64,000 nt of DNA from Octadecabacter temperatus (lineage in GTDB: Bacteria; Pseudomonadota; Alphaproteobacteria; Rhodobacterales; Rhodobacteraceae). Both the position numbers and the translations under genes were made by a program. Below the pieces are notes generated by a model. The model saw nothing but the letters and a program-made list of their open reading frames with translations, searched no databases and had not been told where the DNA came from. Where the stretch lies: NCBI RefSeq assembly GCF_001187845.1, contig NZ_CP012160.1, forward strand, positions 992,001-1,056,000, written 5' to 3'. The number at the start of each line of letters is the position of its first letter. Within the stretch, counting starts at the first letter, position 1. Of the stretch, positions 34,163 through 43,279 are shown piece after piece.

Positions 34163-34467
34163 GTCTTAGTCTCTTTTCAGTGTTGGGCCCGTTTAGGTGG
34201 GCCATCGGTTGTTGCGCCGTATTGCGCTTCTGTGATTGAAAATAGGCAATTGCTGCAGTTGCACAATCCCTCGCGTGCTCAATGCCGCTATGCAGAAAAT
34301 GCATAGTTAATGTCTTGAAACTGTTACTGATTGCGCAAACGAATATCTTTACGCTAGGTAAATGGGCGCATTTGCACTCAGTGATTTTTCAACCTGTTCG
34401 AAATATCAACACTGTTGTCTTATTCTTGGGCGGTCTAAGGAAGTGCTAACAATTATCGGGTGAACAT
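34163..34467. other. 305-bp divergent intergenic region (DUF1127 gene / mrp)
   Basis: No gene is seen. It should carry the promoters of both flanking genes. Visible structure: a palindrome CTATGCA-GAAAA-TGCATAG at 34288-34306, which could be an operator, and a candidate heat-shock-type promoter at 34241-34266. The part nearest mrp (34310-34467) is AT-rich and contains several T tracts. Confidence 0.5.
34241..34266 (-). promoter_or_regulatory. Candidate RpoH-type promoter of the DUF1127-CcsR transcript
   Basis: On the minus strand TTGTGC (34266-34261), a 14-base spacer and CCTATT (34246-34241) resemble a sigma-32 class promoter with its short spacer. RpoHI/RpoHII drive the related locus in R. 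sphaeroides under photooxidative and heat stress, which motivates the search but does not prove this site. Confidence 0.25.
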
Positions 34468-35562
34468 ATGTCGCAAACTAAAGAAACGATTCTTGCAGCT
34501 CTTGGAACAATTGGGCTTCCGGATGGCGGGGATCTTGTCTCGCGGGATATGGTGCGCGCGTTGCAAGTTGAAGGTGACACCGTACGCTTTGTTATCGAAG
34601 CGCCCGATGCGGCAATGGCAGGACGAATGGAGCCTGTTCGCCAAGCCGCTGAGATGATCGTCTCAAAGATGGATGGTGTTGAGACGGTTTCTGTCGTTCT
34701 TACAGCGCACAGTGGTGGTCCGGCAAAGCAGCCACCGCCACCCGCTGATAAAACGCCGCCGAACCTGACGATCGGCCGTCACCCGACACCGCAAGCGGGG
34801 CCAGAAGGTATTCCCGGCGTTGCACGTATTATTGCTGTTGGGTCTGGTAAAGGTGGCGTTGGTAAATCGACTGTCTCTAGCAACCTTGCTGTGGCGCTTG
34901 CCAAGCAGGGCCGCAAAGTCGGTCTTTTGGATGCCGATATATATGGGCCAAGCCAGCCACGCATGATGGGCACCAACAAGCGCCCTGCGTCTCCAGACGG
35001 TAAAACGATTATCCCGCTTCAGGCGCATGGCGTAACGCTGATGTCTATTGGTCTGATGTTGGACCCTGCCAAGGCCGTTGTCTGGCGCGGCCCGATGTTA
35101 ATGGGCGCGCTGCAACAGATGCTGACGCAGGTTGAGTGGGGCGAGCTGGATGTTTTGCTGGTCGATCTGCCACCCGGAACGGGCGATGTGCAGTTGACGC
35201 TTTGTCAGAAAACCAACCTGACCGGCGCGATCGTTGTTTCTACGCCGCAAGACGTGGCCCTTATCGATGCGCGCAAGGCGATTGATATGTTCAACACGCT
35301 CAAGACCCCTGTGCTGGGTTTGGTCGAAAACATGTCTACTTATATATGCCCTGAATGTGGGCATGAGGCGCATCTGTTTGGTCACGGCGGTGTAGAGGCC
35401 GAGGCCGAAACCATTGGCGCGCCTTTCCTTGGTGCGCTTCCCCTTGATCTGGATACGCGACTGGCTGGCGATGCGGGTACCCCCATCGCGGCAGGTGAGG
35501 GACCAATGGCGCAGGCCTATGCGACCCTTGCAAAGCGTCTGATTGACGGCGGCATGGGATGA
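34468..35562 (+). CDS. apbC: Fe-S cluster carrier ATPase (Mrp/ApbC/NBP35 family)
   Basis: A 364-residue cytosolic protein with an N-terminal MIP18/DUF59-like domain (about 1-85), a Pro-rich linker ([18 protein letters not shown]) and a P-loop ATPase domain with the deviant Walker [12 protein letters not shown] (about 125-135), [14 protein letters not shown], a Walker [11 protein letters not shown], and a CxxC pair (C294, C297: [13 protein letters not shown]) that should hold the bridging [4Fe-4S] cluster. It is likely to transfer Fe-S clusters to target enzymes. The following GNAT gene overlaps its stop. Confidence 0.95.
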   Translation: MSQTKETILAALGTIGLPDGGDLVSRDMVRALQVEGDTVRFVIEAPDAAMAGRMEPVRQAAEMIVSKMDGVETVSVVLTAHSGGPAKQPPPPADKTPPNLTIGRHPTPQAGPEGIPGVARIIAVGSGKGGVGKSTVSSNLAVALAKQGRKVGLLDADIYGPSQPRMMGTNKRPASPDGKTIIPLQAHGVTLMSIGLMLDPAKAVVWRGPMLMGALQQMLTQVEWGELDVLLVDLPPGTGDVQLTLCQKTNLTGAIVVSTPQDVALIDARKAIDMFNTLKTPVLGLVENMSTYICPECGHEAHLFGHGGVEAEAETIGAPFLGALPLDLDTRLAGDAGTPIAAGEGPMAQAYATLAKRLIDGGMG

Positions 35563-36038
35563 TGATCCGGCGGGCCACCGATGCGGACTGGCCCGCGATC
35601 TGGGACATGTTGCGTCCTGTATTTCGTGCGGGTGAAACCTATGCGGTTTCCCGTGACATAGATGAAGCGGCGGCACGCGCCATGTGGATGGACGCGCCAG
35701 CGGCGACGTTTGTGGCGCAGGACGGCGAAATCCTTGGCACGTACTATATCAAGACAAACCACCAAGGCGGCGGTGCGCATGTGTGCAACTGCGGCTATGT
35801 CACGGCGGATGCGGCGCGGGGTAGGGGTGTTGCTGGTATGATGTGCGAGCATTCCCAAGACGCAGCGCGTGATCTGGGGTACGGCGCAATGCAGTTCAAT
35901 ATGGTGCTGGCGTCCAATGCAGGCGCTGTGCGGCTTTGGCAGAAGCTTGGGTTTGATATCGTTGGAACGCTTCCGTCCGCGTTTGACCATCCTACGTTGG
36001 GTACCGTTGACGGTCACGTCATGTGGAAAGCGCTATAA
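35559..36038 (+). CDS. GNAT family N-acetyltransferase
   Basis: A 159-residue acetyltransferase: [21 protein letters not shown] at the start, [25 protein letters not shown] as strand 4, [20 protein letters not shown] as the acetyl-CoA loop (RGRGVAG) and [22 protein letters not shown] as the last segment. This resembles phosphinothricin/L-amino-acid acetyltransferase-like or RimI-like proteins; the substrate is unknown. It overlaps the apbC stop by four bases, so it is coupled to it. Its stop is followed by the long non-coding region before mraZ. Confidence 0.9.
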   Translation: MMIRRATDADWPAIWDMLRPVFRAGETYAVSRDIDEAAARAMWMDAPAATFVAQDGEILGTYYIKTNHQGGGAHVCNCGYVTADAARGRGVAGMMCEHSQDAARDLGYGAMQFNMVLASNAGAVRLWQKLGFDIVGTLPSAFDHPTLGTVDGHVMWKAL

Positions 36039-36047
36039 GCGGCTAGA

Positions 36048-36062
36048 TGGGAAATCATGGGC
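36048..36062 (+). promoter_or_regulatory. Candidate MraZ box (two TGGGN repeats)
   Basis: TGGGA-AATCA-TGGGC: two TGGGN pentamers with the five-base spacing of MraZ-binding sites. The usual sites have three or four repeats; here only two are seen, and the distance to mraZ (about 590 bases) is large. Confidence 0.25.
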
Positions 36063-36265
36063 AAGGTCTGTGCTTTCCGAATCAAATTCAAGAAAATGCT
36101 CCATGATTCGGCGAAATTTGGCCAAATCAGTCGTGGGAAACCACGGATCATTCCCTCAGATGCGCATTTTTCCGGGAAATCGTGGAACTTTTTTCTGAAT
36201 TGCGCGTTTTCTATATCTTGTGCCTCAACTGCCGGAATTCTGGGCAAATTGCCCATATATGCTAT

Positions 36266-36291
36266 TTCCAACACAAGCTCTTGTGTTGGAA
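36266..36291. repeat. Perfect 12-bp inverted repeat
   Basis: TTCCAACACAAG and CTTGTGTTGGAA around a two-base centre. There is no U tract on either side, so it is more likely a protein-binding site or a DNA cruciform than a terminator. Confidence 0.6.
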
Positions 36292-36336
36292 GGTGCTCGA
36301 AAACACCATGTTGTGCCATGAATTCCCAGAAAGTAC

Positions 36337-36365
36337 TTGGCGGACCATACTTTCCCATGCATAAA
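36337..36365 (+). promoter_or_regulatory. Candidate promoter of the UpsM-dcw transcript
   Basis: TTGGCG (36337-36342), 17 bases, CATAAA (36360-36365). This is an average sigma-70 match, but its position would give a transcript of about 215 bases up to the terminator at 36546-36585, close to the reported UpsM size in R. sphaeroides. Confidence 0.35.
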
Positions 36366-36370
36366 CATCA

Positions 36371-36585
36371 CAAGAAGACGGGCAGACAATACGGGGCACC
36401 AAACGACCCCACCGACACTAAGAAAACTTAGGTCAGGTTTCATACAGGCACCCAATTCTTGAACGAAGAGATCCGGCGCGCGAGCGAGCAGACATCCCCC
36501 CAGGTGGCGCGCGCAGCTGGACTAACCCGGAAACGGGACGGAGATGGCGGATTGGTCAGTGGCAGCAGACTAATCCGCCTCTTTT
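36371..36585 (+). ncRNA. upsM: Candidate UpsM small RNA in the 5' leader of mraZ
   Basis: The region between the mapped-by-eye promoter and mraZ folds into GCGCGC...GCGCGC (about 36477-36517), a CCCG-GAAA-CGGG tetraloop hairpin (about 36528-36539) and then a strong terminator, with no credible reading frame. In R. sphaeroides the dcw cluster is preceded by an unusually long leader from which the abundant sRNA UpsM is made by termination; the position, size and terminator agree. The 5' end is an estimate, and sequence homology to UpsM could not be checked. Confidence 0.6.
36546..36585 (+). terminator. Rho-independent terminator in the mraZ leader
   Basis: GGCGGATTGGTC (36546-36557) pairs with GACTAATCCGCC (36568-36579) over 12 bp with one G-U pair and a ten-base loop, then TCTTTTC. 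It sits 53 bases before the mraZ start, so it either ends a small RNA or sets how much transcription enters the dcw cluster. Confidence 0.85.
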
Positions 36586-36637
36586 CGTTAAAAAACAGTA
36601 ATTTAATGGGGGGAAGAGTAGTAGGAGCCGCGGGACA

Positions 36638-37141
36638 GTGGGTTTGAGCTTCAGAGGCGAATTCAATCAGAAGGTTGACGGTAAGGGACGCATGTCGATC
36701 CCTGCTGATTTTCGCGTTGTGCTCGCCGATGGTGATCCGCGTTCCCCTGAAAACCCTCTCCCACGTATGGTCGTTTTGCACGGCCCACATCTTAAAAATT
36801 GCCTCCACGCTTATACAATTGAAGCCATGGAAGAAATTGAAGAGGGTATCAAAGCTTTGCCGCGCGGGTCCGAAGCCCGAAAGCGTGCCAGCCGGATGAT
36901 CCTTGGTAAATCATGGGATACCGAAGTCGATAAAGACGGACGTATCGTTTTGCCCCAGCGCTTGCGCCAGCAGATCGGTTTGACCGGTGAGGCGACGATG
37001 GCCGCGATGGGCGATTTCTTTGAAATCTGGAACGCAGAAACCTACGCCGAAGTTGAGGCCGCGGAAGCCGCCGCAATGGAAGAAGAATTTGACGGTGATT
37101 TTGATCCGCTTTCTTTAATCTATCCCCCAGGGTCCGAGTAA
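36638..37141 (+). CDS. mraZ: MraZ, transcriptional regulator of the dcw cluster
   Basis: The 167-residue MraZ has two SpoVT/AbrB-like halves: [22 protein letters not shown] near the start and [17 protein letters not shown] near residue 92. It forms ring-like oligomers and represses the dcw promoter by binding TGGGN repeats. The start codon is GTG at 36638, with AGGAG at 36623-36627. Its acidic C-terminal tail ([22 protein letters not shown]) is longer than in E. coli. It is the first gene of the cluster and ends one base before rsmH. Confidence 0.94.
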   Translation: MGLSFRGEFNQKVDGKGRMSIPADFRVVLADGDPRSPENPLPRMVVLHGPHLKNCLHAYTIEAMEEIEEGIKALPRGSEARKRASRMILGKSWDTEVDKDGRIVLPQRLRQQIGLTGEATMAAMGDFFEIWNAETYAEVEAAEAAAMEEEFDGDFDPLSLIYPPGSE

Positions 37142-37142
37142 G

Positions 37143-38120
37143 ATGGAGATTGCTGCCGCCTCTCCTCCACATGTTCCCGTGCTGATCGGGCCGCTTATCG
37201 CGGCCTGTTCGCCTATTCAGGGTACTTGGTTGGATGGCACGTTTGGCGCGGGCGGTTACACACAGCGCCTTTTGGACGCTGGTGCCGACAAGGTAATTGG
37301 TGTTGATCGCGACCCAGCCGTTTTCAAAATGGCACAATGGGCGATCGAAAACCCCGCAATTGAGTTGGTGGAAAATACATTTTCCAACCTTGACGCGATT
37401 GCGACCGATTTAGACGGGGTCGTCCTGGACCTCGGTGTGTCTTCCATGCAGCTGGACCAAGCAGAGCGTGGATTTTCGTTTATGAGGGACGGTCCGCTGG
37501 ATATGCGGATGGGACAGGAGGGGCCAAGTGCAACTGACATTATCAATGAAGCAGACGAGACCGATCTTGCTGACATTCTCTTTACCTATGGTGAAGAACG
37601 AGCGTCACGAAGGATCGCAAGAAAAATCGTCACAGAACGTGACCGTGAGCCTATTGAAACGACACTTCGCCTCGCAAAAATAATCGAAGGATGTTTGCCG
37701 CGGTCCAAACCGGGGCAAAGCCATCCTGCGACGCGGTCTTTTCAAGCGATCCGCATCGCTGTGAATGACGAATACGGCCAGCTTGCCGAAGGGCTTGAGG
37801 CCGCTGAACGGGCGTTGAAGCCCGGTGGTTACTTAGCCGTTGTGACGTTCCATTCTGTTGAGGACCGCATGGTTAAGCGGTTCTTGCAGCAGCGCGGGGG
37901 CGGGATGGGCAATGCCAACCGCTATTCCCCTGTTCTGGAAACGGAAAAGCCAGCGTTTGAAATCACCAAGAAAAAAGCCATCGGCCCAGACGCAGATGAG
38001 CTGGAAATGAACCCGCGTTCGCGATCGGCCAAGCTGCGTGTCGCGCGCCGCACGGAAGCGCCAGCTGGTGCTGTGGATCGCTCAAAACTTGGTATGCCTC
38101 AACTGAAAGACAAACGGTAA
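37143..38120 (+). CDS. rsmH: 16S rRNA (cytosine-1402-N4)-methyltransferase
   Basis: A 325-residue AdoMet enzyme that methylates N4 of C1402 in 16S rRNA. It has motif [51 protein letters not shown], and the C-terminal [20 protein letters not shown]. The TAATG junction with ftsL shows coupling (one-base overlap). It was formerly named MraW. Confidence 0.97.
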   Translation: MEIAAASPPHVPVLIGPLIAACSPIQGTWLDGTFGAGGYTQRLLDAGADKVIGVDRDPAVFKMAQWAIENPAIELVENTFSNLDAIATDLDGVVLDLGVSSMQLDQAERGFSFMRDGPLDMRMGQEGPSATDIINEADETDLADILFTYGEERASRRIARKIVTERDREPIETTLRLAKIIEGCLPRSKPGQSHPATRSFQAIRIAVNDEYGQLAEGLEAAERALKPGGYLAVVTFHSVEDRMVKRFLQQRGGGMGNANRYSPVLETEKPAFEITKKKAIGPDADELEMNPRSRSAKLRVARRTEAPAGAVDRSKLGMPQLKDKR

Positions 38121-38473
38121 TGCGTTCAATTTTTTACATTATTTCCGGTTTGATGGTCATGGGTCTGGCGTATTGGGCCTACCATGAGAATTACGAAACG
38201 CAGGCCTCCCTGAAGGATGTGCGCAGCTTGCACCGCCAAATTGGTTCCGCCCATGAACGTCTGAATATCCTCGAGGCCGAATGGGCCTACCTGAACCGCC
38301 CAGACCGCCTGCGTGACTTGGCGGAATTGAACTTTGACCGCCTTGGATTGTTGCCGCTTATGCCTGACGCATTCGGGCGTATCGAACAGGTGGCATACCC
38401 GACCGAGATCGTTTTCGACATTTCCAACTCTGTTGAAGTGTCCTCGGATAATGCACCGGAGGCGAACCAATGA
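38120..38473 (+). CDS. ftsL: Cell division protein FtsL
   Basis: A 117-residue bitopic protein with one membrane segment (IFYIISGLMVMGLAYWAY) and a heptad-like stretch after it (SLKDVRSLHRQIGSAHERLNILEAEWAYL), the periplasmic coiled coil that pairs with FtsB. The ALRDLAELNFDRLGLLP part is typical of alphaproteobacterial FtsL. It starts in the rsmH stop codon and its own stop overlaps ftsI by four bases. Sequence conservation is low in this family; position and topology carry the call. Confidence 0.9.
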   Translation: MRSIFYIISGLMVMGLAYWAYHENYETQASLKDVRSLHRQIGSAHERLNILEAEWAYLNRPDRLRDLAELNFDRLGLLPLMPDAFGRIEQVAYPTEIVFDISNSVEVSSDNAPEANQ

Positions 38474-40263
38474 TCCGCACGCCACTGCGCCCGCTTGCCC
38501 GTATCCTCAAAGCCCGCGAACAGGGCCAAAACCCTGACGCGATTGAGGCGGAAAACATCCGTCTACGCCACGAGGAAGACCGCGACCGTGCCCGCAACCG
38601 TGCCGAAGGGCGCTTGTTGGTTATGGGGATCGCGTTCTTTTGTGCGTTCACAGTTATCGGCGTGCGTATGGGTACCTTGTCAGGATCTGTTCCGGAAGAA
38701 CCAACTGCGCAGGCGTCTGGTTCGCCCATCATCGGGCAACGGTCTGATATTGTGGACAGAAACGGACGCGTATTGGCGACGAACCTTGATACGCACAGCC
38801 TTTATGCGCAAATCCCAGATATGATTGATCCGGCGAAAGCTGCGACCGATCTGGCTGCTATTTTTCCCGAGCTTGATGCTGAAGAACTGTTGAAAGATTT
38901 TACAGGAGAGCGCCGTTTCCTTTGGATTCGTCGTGAAATTTCACCTGAGCAGATGCAAGCCGTGCATGACATTGGCGATCCGGGTCTGTTGTTTGGCCCA
39001 CGTGAAATGCGCCTTTACCCGAACGGGTCCGTTGCTGCGCACATCCTTGGTGGGGCGACCTACGGGCGTGAAGGCGTTAGCTCAGCCGAGGTTGTCGGCG
39101 TTGCTGGCGTTGAAAGCTTCTATGACGATTTCCTACGGGACCCCGCAAATGAGGGCGCACCGCTGGAACTGTCCATCGACCTAACCGTGCAAGCCGCATC
39201 TGAACGCGTATTGCAGGGCGGTATGATGTTGATGTCCGCCAAGGGCGCGTCATCCGTTTTGATGGATGTCCACACGGGCGAAATTATCTCAATGGTGTCT
39301 TTGCCAGATTTTGACCCGAACGATCGCCCGCGCGTTTTAACCGCGGCCGACGGTGCTGGGGACCAATCCGACAGCCCGTTGTTTAACCGTGCGGTGCAGG
39401 GTGTTTATGAACTTGGGTCGGTGTTTAAGATTTTCACTGTGGCACAGGCCATGGACCTTGGCCTGATCAACGCCAACACGATGATCGACACGTCTGGTCC
39501 GCTTGAATGGGGACGTTTTCGCATCCGCGATTTCCACAACTACGGCCCCGCGTTGAGCGCTGAGGATGTGATTGTGAAATCATCCAACATCGGCACAGCC
39601 CGCATTGCGATGATGATTGGCGGCGAGCGTCAGCGTGCATTCCTCGGCACATTGGGTTTGCTGGAAGAAACCACAGTTGAAATGGTTGAGGCCCCGACAG
39701 GCGACCCGCTATTGCCAGCGAATTGGTCAGAAATTTCGACGATGACGATTTCTTACGGGCACGGCCTGTCGTCTTCGCCTGTTCACCTTGCGACGGCTTA
39801 TTCCAGTCTTTTGAACGGCGGCTACCGGGTTGAACCGACGATCATCCGTCAAGACGGACCGCAATACGGTGATCGCGTCGTGTCTGAGCAGGTATCGACC
39901 ACGTCTCGCAATATGTTGCGCGCCGTTGTTGACCACGGCACGGCGTCCTTCGGGGATGTGGATGGTTATGAGGTTGGTGGCAAAACAGGCACCGCAGACA
40001 AGCCGCGCCCAACGGGTGGTTATTATGAGGACCGCACCATCGCGACATTTGCATCCGTGTTCCCAGCATCCGATCCGCAATATGTTTTGATCGTCACCTT
40101 GGATGAACCAACAATCGAAACCCTCGGTGAGGAACGCCGCACCGCAGGTTGGACAGCCGTTCCAGTCGCCGCAGAGATGATCCGCCGCGTCGCTCCTTTG
40201 TTGGGCATGCGACCGGACGTTGAATCCCTGACGCCAACGGGTGTAACACTGACCTCAAATTGA
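38470..40263 (+). CDS. ftsI: Peptidoglycan D,D-transpeptidase FtsI (PBP3)
   Basis: A 597-residue class B penicillin-binding protein of the divisome. One N-terminal membrane helix follows a basic tail (~50-70). The pedestal domain starts RSDIVDRNGRVLATNLDTHSLYAQ. The transpeptidase motifs are SxxK at S317-K320 (LGSVFK), SxN at S371-N373 (KSSN) and KTGT at 505-508. It cross-links septal peptidoglycan with FtsW. ATGA overlap with ftsL. Confidence 0.97.
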   Translation: MIRTPLRPLARILKAREQGQNPDAIEAENIRLRHEEDRDRARNRAEGRLLVMGIAFFCAFTVIGVRMGTLSGSVPEEPTAQASGSPIIGQRSDIVDRNGRVLATNLDTHSLYAQIPDMIDPAKAATDLAAIFPELDAEELLKDFTGERRFLWIRREISPEQMQAVHDIGDPGLLFGPREMRLYPNGSVAAHILGGATYGREGVSSAEVVGVAGVESFYDDFLRDPANEGAPLELSIDLTVQAASERVLQGGMMLMSAKGASSVLMDVHTGEIISMVSLPDFDPNDRPRVLTAADGAGDQSDSPLFNRAVQGVYELGSVFKIFTVAQAMDLGLINANTMIDTSGPLEWGRFRIRDFHNYGPALSAEDVIVKSSNIGTARIAMMIGGERQRAFLGTLGLLEETTVEMVEAPTGDPLLPANWSEISTMTISYGHGLSSSPVHLATAYSSLLNGGYRVEPTIIRQDGPQYGDRVVSEQVSTTSRNMLRAVVDHGTASFGDVDGYEVGGKTGTADKPRPTGGYYEDRTIATFASVFPASDPQYVLIVTLDEPTIETLGEERRTAGWTAVPVAAEMIRRVAPLLGMRPDVESLTPTGVTLTSN

Positions 40264-40308
40264 TACGGGCGTTTGGTGAAACCACGTCGCCCTAACGTGA
40301 GGTCGAAC

Positions 40309-41802
40309 ATGAGCAGCCAAGCAGACCAGAAATCATCCACTTTGACGGGCCTTGGCCTGCATGCGCAGGGTGGGCAAGAGGCAACGATTACCGGCCTAAC
40401 CGTCGATAGCCGTGAGGTTGGCGAGGGCACGTTGTTCTTCGCACTTCCCGGTTCCACAGTGCATGGTGCTGAATTCATTCAATACGCGCTTCGCATGGGG
40501 GCGGCCGCTGTCCTGACAGACGCGCAAGGCGCTGAAATTGCAGCGAAAGAGCTGGCTGAAAGTGATGCGGCGCTGATTATTGCGGAAGACCCACGTGGTG
40601 CCTTGGCGCAAACCGCGTCCCTTTGGTTTGGTGCGCACCCCGAAACGGTCATTGCGGTCACCGGAACCAACGGAAAGACATCCGTTTCCACATTCGCACG
40701 CCAAATCTGGATCGAGATGGAGCTTGCCGCCGTGAACCTTGGCACCACGGGTGTTGAGGGCGCGTGGACCCATCCGCTTAAACACACAACGCCAGAACCA
40801 ATCACTCTGCACCGGACCATGGCGCAGGCGAAGGCCGAAGGCATAACCCATGTCGCGATGGAGGCGTCCAGCCACGGGTTGGACCAACGCCGCCTTGATG
40901 GGGTGATTTTGGCAGCCGCTGGCTTTACCAATTTCACGCAAGACCACCTTGATTATCACGAGACCTTTGAAGCTTACTTTGACGCCAAGATGGGGTTGTT
41001 CACGCGGCTTCTGCCGGAAGAAGGCGTGGCCGTTATCAACATTGATGACCCAAAAGGACCCGAGGTTGTTGAACTCGCCGAAGCGCGCGGTTTGGAAACC
41101 ATCACAGTTGGTCGCAGCGCTGATGCGCGTTTGCAGCTTACAGGACAACGGTTTGACGGAACGGGGCAGGAAATCCTGTTTGATTGGCAACGCGGCAGCC
41201 ACAAGGCACGTCTAAATCTGATCGGCGGGTTTCAGGCCGACAACGTATTGCTTGCCGCTGGGTTGGTGATTGCCGCGGGGGGCGATCCCGAAGAAGCGTT
41301 CGACACGCTGCCGTACCTTACGACGGTTCGGGGCCGCATGCAGCATGCCGCGACCCGCAAGAATGGTGGATCGGTATTCGTTGATTATGCCCACACGCCT
41401 GACGCGGTTGCCACAGCGTTGAAGGCGATGCGCCCGCATGTGATGGGCAAGCTCATCGCGATTGTCGGGGCAGGCGGTGATCGTGATGCAACCAAGCGGC
41501 CTTTGATGGGGCAGGCGGCTGCAGAAAACGCGGATATTGTGTTCGTCACTGACGACAACCCACGTTCAGAAGACCCAAGCACCATTCGCGCCGCTGTTAT
41601 GGCGGGCTGCCCTGAGGCTATTGAGGTCGGTGATCGCGCCGAAGCAATCCTGCGCGGTGTTGATGCGCTTGGACCTGGGGATGCGTTGTTGATTGCCGGT
41701 AAGGGTCATGAAAGCGGGCAGGTCATTGGGGATGATGTGCTACCATTTGACGATGTGGAACAAGCCAGCGTTGCCGTAGGCGCGCTTGACGGAGATTTGT
41801 AA
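40309..41802 (+). CDS. murE: UDP-MurNAc-L-Ala-D-Glu:diaminopimelate ligase
   Basis: A 497-residue Mur ligase adding meso-diaminopimelate to the UDP-MurNAc dipeptide in the cytosol. It has the ATP loop VTGTNGKTSVSTF, the lysine-carbamate region and the C-terminal substrate motif DNPRSEDP, which is the meso-DAP-specific DNPR signature. The ATG at 40309 has GAGG upstream; TTG/GTG codons at 40273-40276 are alternatives without a site. TAATG coupling with murF. Confidence 0.96.
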   Translation: MSSQADQKSSTLTGLGLHAQGGQEATITGLTVDSREVGEGTLFFALPGSTVHGAEFIQYALRMGAAAVLTDAQGAEIAAKELAESDAALIIAEDPRGALAQTASLWFGAHPETVIAVTGTNGKTSVSTFARQIWIEMELAAVNLGTTGVEGAWTHPLKHTTPEPITLHRTMAQAKAEGITHVAMEASSHGLDQRRLDGVILAAAGFTNFTQDHLDYHETFEAYFDAKMGLFTRLLPEEGVAVINIDDPKGPEVVELAEARGLETITVGRSADARLQLTGQRFDGTGQEILFDWQRGSHKARLNLIGGFQADNVLLAAGLVIAAGGDPEEAFDTLPYLTTVRGRMQHAATRKNGGSVFVDYAHTPDAVATALKAMRPHVMGKLIAIVGAGGDRDATKRPLMGQAAAENADIVFVTDDNPRSEDPSTIRAAVMAGCPEAIEVGDRAEAILRGVDALGPGDALLIAGKGHESGQVIGDDVLPFDDVEQASVAVGALDGDL

Positions 41803-43226
41803 TGACGCTTTGGACATCAGGCGATGCGGTTGCTGCAACGGGTGGCACCTCCACCACGAAATGGACCGCGAATGGCGTGTCCATCGACACGCGCACGATT
41901 AAGGAAGGTGACCTGTTCGTAGCCCTTAAGGCCGAACGCGACGGTCATGACTTTGTAAAGATGGCGCTGGAAAAAGGCGCCGCTGCGGCGCTTGTAACGC
42001 ACAAACCAGATGATGTTGCCGATGATGCACCGCTGTTGGTTGTGCCTGACGTCTTGGTGGCACTTGAGGCACTGGGGCAGGCAGCACGTGCGCGCACCAA
42101 AGCCAAAGTTCTTGCGATTACAGGGTCGGTCGGGAAAACCTCGGCCAAGGAAATGGCGCGCACGGTATTGCAGCGCCAGGGCAAGACCCATGCCGCCGAA
42201 GCCAGCTATAACAACCATTGGGGCGTGCCACTGACCCTTGCGCGGATGCCGCAAGACACAGAATTCGCAGTGATCGAGATTGGCATGTCCAACCCCGGTG
42301 AGATCGCGCCGCTGTCACGCATGACCCATCCTGATGTTGCGATGATCACAACGGTGGCAGCCGCTCACCTTGAAGCGTTTGACGACATTACCGGCATTGC
42401 GCGTGAAAAGGCCTCGATCCTTGATGGGCTGGGCAATCACGGTGTTGCTGTCTTGAACGCGGATACCGAAACAAGCGCCGTTTTGCAGAACTACGCCTCG
42501 CGCCGTGAGGTCGAGCAGGTCTTGTTCGGCCAAATGTCGCGATCTTGGAAGTTGGAACATGTGGCCCTGTCCGAGGGGCAGACAATGGTTCAGGCGGATA
42601 CGCCCAATGGCCCGCTTATGTTCAAACTTTCAACGGCGGGGCGTCACTTTGCGATGAACGGGCTTGGCATTCTGGCCGCCTGTGATGCAATGGGCGCGGA
42701 CCCTGTGCAAGCGGCGATGGACCTCGGCCTTTGGCAGCCCCCCGCTGGGCGTGGCACGTTGGAAACCGTCACGACGGACCCAGCCAACGTTGGCGAAAGC
42801 CTTGCACTGCTGGATGATGCGTTCAACGCCAACCCGACATCGCTGACAGCCGCGCTCGAAGTGCTGGCATCCTACACCCCGCGCGACAACGTGGGACGTG
42901 TGGTGAAGGGGCGGCGTGTGGCGATCCTTGGTGACATGCTTGAACTTGGGCCACATGAAATGGCGATGCATGCCGATGTGGTGAAAGACCCGTCTGTTCC
43001 AGCTTTGCATCTGATCCATTGTGCGGGCCCACGGATGCGCCACCTATACGTTGCTTTGCCGAATGCGCAGCGCGGCGAGTGGGCCGAGACGGCGCAAGAA
43101 CTGGCTGGACAGGTGTCTCAACTCGTGGATGCGGGCGATGTTGTGCTTGTTAAGGGCTCAAAAGGCTCAAAAGTCAGCCTTGTCGTTGACGCCATCCGCA
43201 AACTGGGGCATCCCGATACCCTCTAG
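41802..43226 (+). CDS. murF: UDP-MurNAc-tripeptide:D-Ala-D-Ala ligase
   Basis: A 474-residue Mur ligase that adds D-Ala-D-Ala to the UDP-MurNAc tripeptide. It has the P-loop [30 protein letters not shown] (the NNxxGxPLTLL-type signature of MurF) and [16 protein letters not shown]. The C-terminal domain includes [16 protein letters not shown]. It starts in the murE stop codon and is followed by mraY after about 50 bases. Confidence 0.97.
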   Translation: MTLWTSGDAVAATGGTSTTKWTANGVSIDTRTIKEGDLFVALKAERDGHDFVKMALEKGAAAALVTHKPDDVADDAPLLVVPDVLVALEALGQAARARTKAKVLAITGSVGKTSAKEMARTVLQRQGKTHAAEASYNNHWGVPLTLARMPQDTEFAVIEIGMSNPGEIAPLSRMTHPDVAMITTVAAAHLEAFDDITGIAREKASILDGLGNHGVAVLNADTETSAVLQNYASRREVEQVLFGQMSRSWKLEHVALSEGQTMVQADTPNGPLMFKLSTAGRHFAMNGLGILAACDAMGADPVQAAMDLGLWQPPAGRGTLETVTTDPANVGESLALLDDAFNANPTSLTAALEVLASYTPRDNVGRVVKGRRVAILGDMLELGPHEMAMHADVVKDPSVPALHLIHCAGPRMRHLYVALPNAQRGEWAETAQELAGQVSQLVDAGDVVLVKGSKGSKVSLVVDAIRKLGHPDTL

Positions 43227-43279
43227 CGGTTCAATGTGAACCGACACGATCTAGTGATAACGCGATGGGGTTTACGTAT

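Larger units (their letters stand above)
36039..36370. other. Palindrome-rich non-coding region upstream of the dcw leader
   Basis: No credible gene is seen in these ~330 bases, which are more AT-rich than the genes around them. Several inverted repeats are packed here: CCGAATC...GATTCGG (about 36077-36110), ATTTGGCCAAAT (about 36117-36128), GTGG-GAAA-CCAC (about 36132-36143), TGGGCAA-N-TTGCCCA (36241-36255) and TTCCAACACAAG-CT-CTTGTGTTGGAA (36266-36291). The two ends carry similar inverted sequences, ATGGGAAA (about 36047) and TTTCCCAT (36351-36358). Confidence 0.55.

Noticed and set aside
36057..36431. Open frame of 124 codons upstream of mraZ
   Set aside because: It starts and ends in the palindrome-rich region, has no ribosome site, unusual composition, and would overlap the UpsM-like leader.
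36420..36585. RNase P RNA or 4.5S RNA in front of mraZ
   Set aside because: The conserved RNase P core (such as GAGGAAAGUCC) and the SRP tetraloop region GGAAGCAGCC are not present. UpsM is a better explanation.
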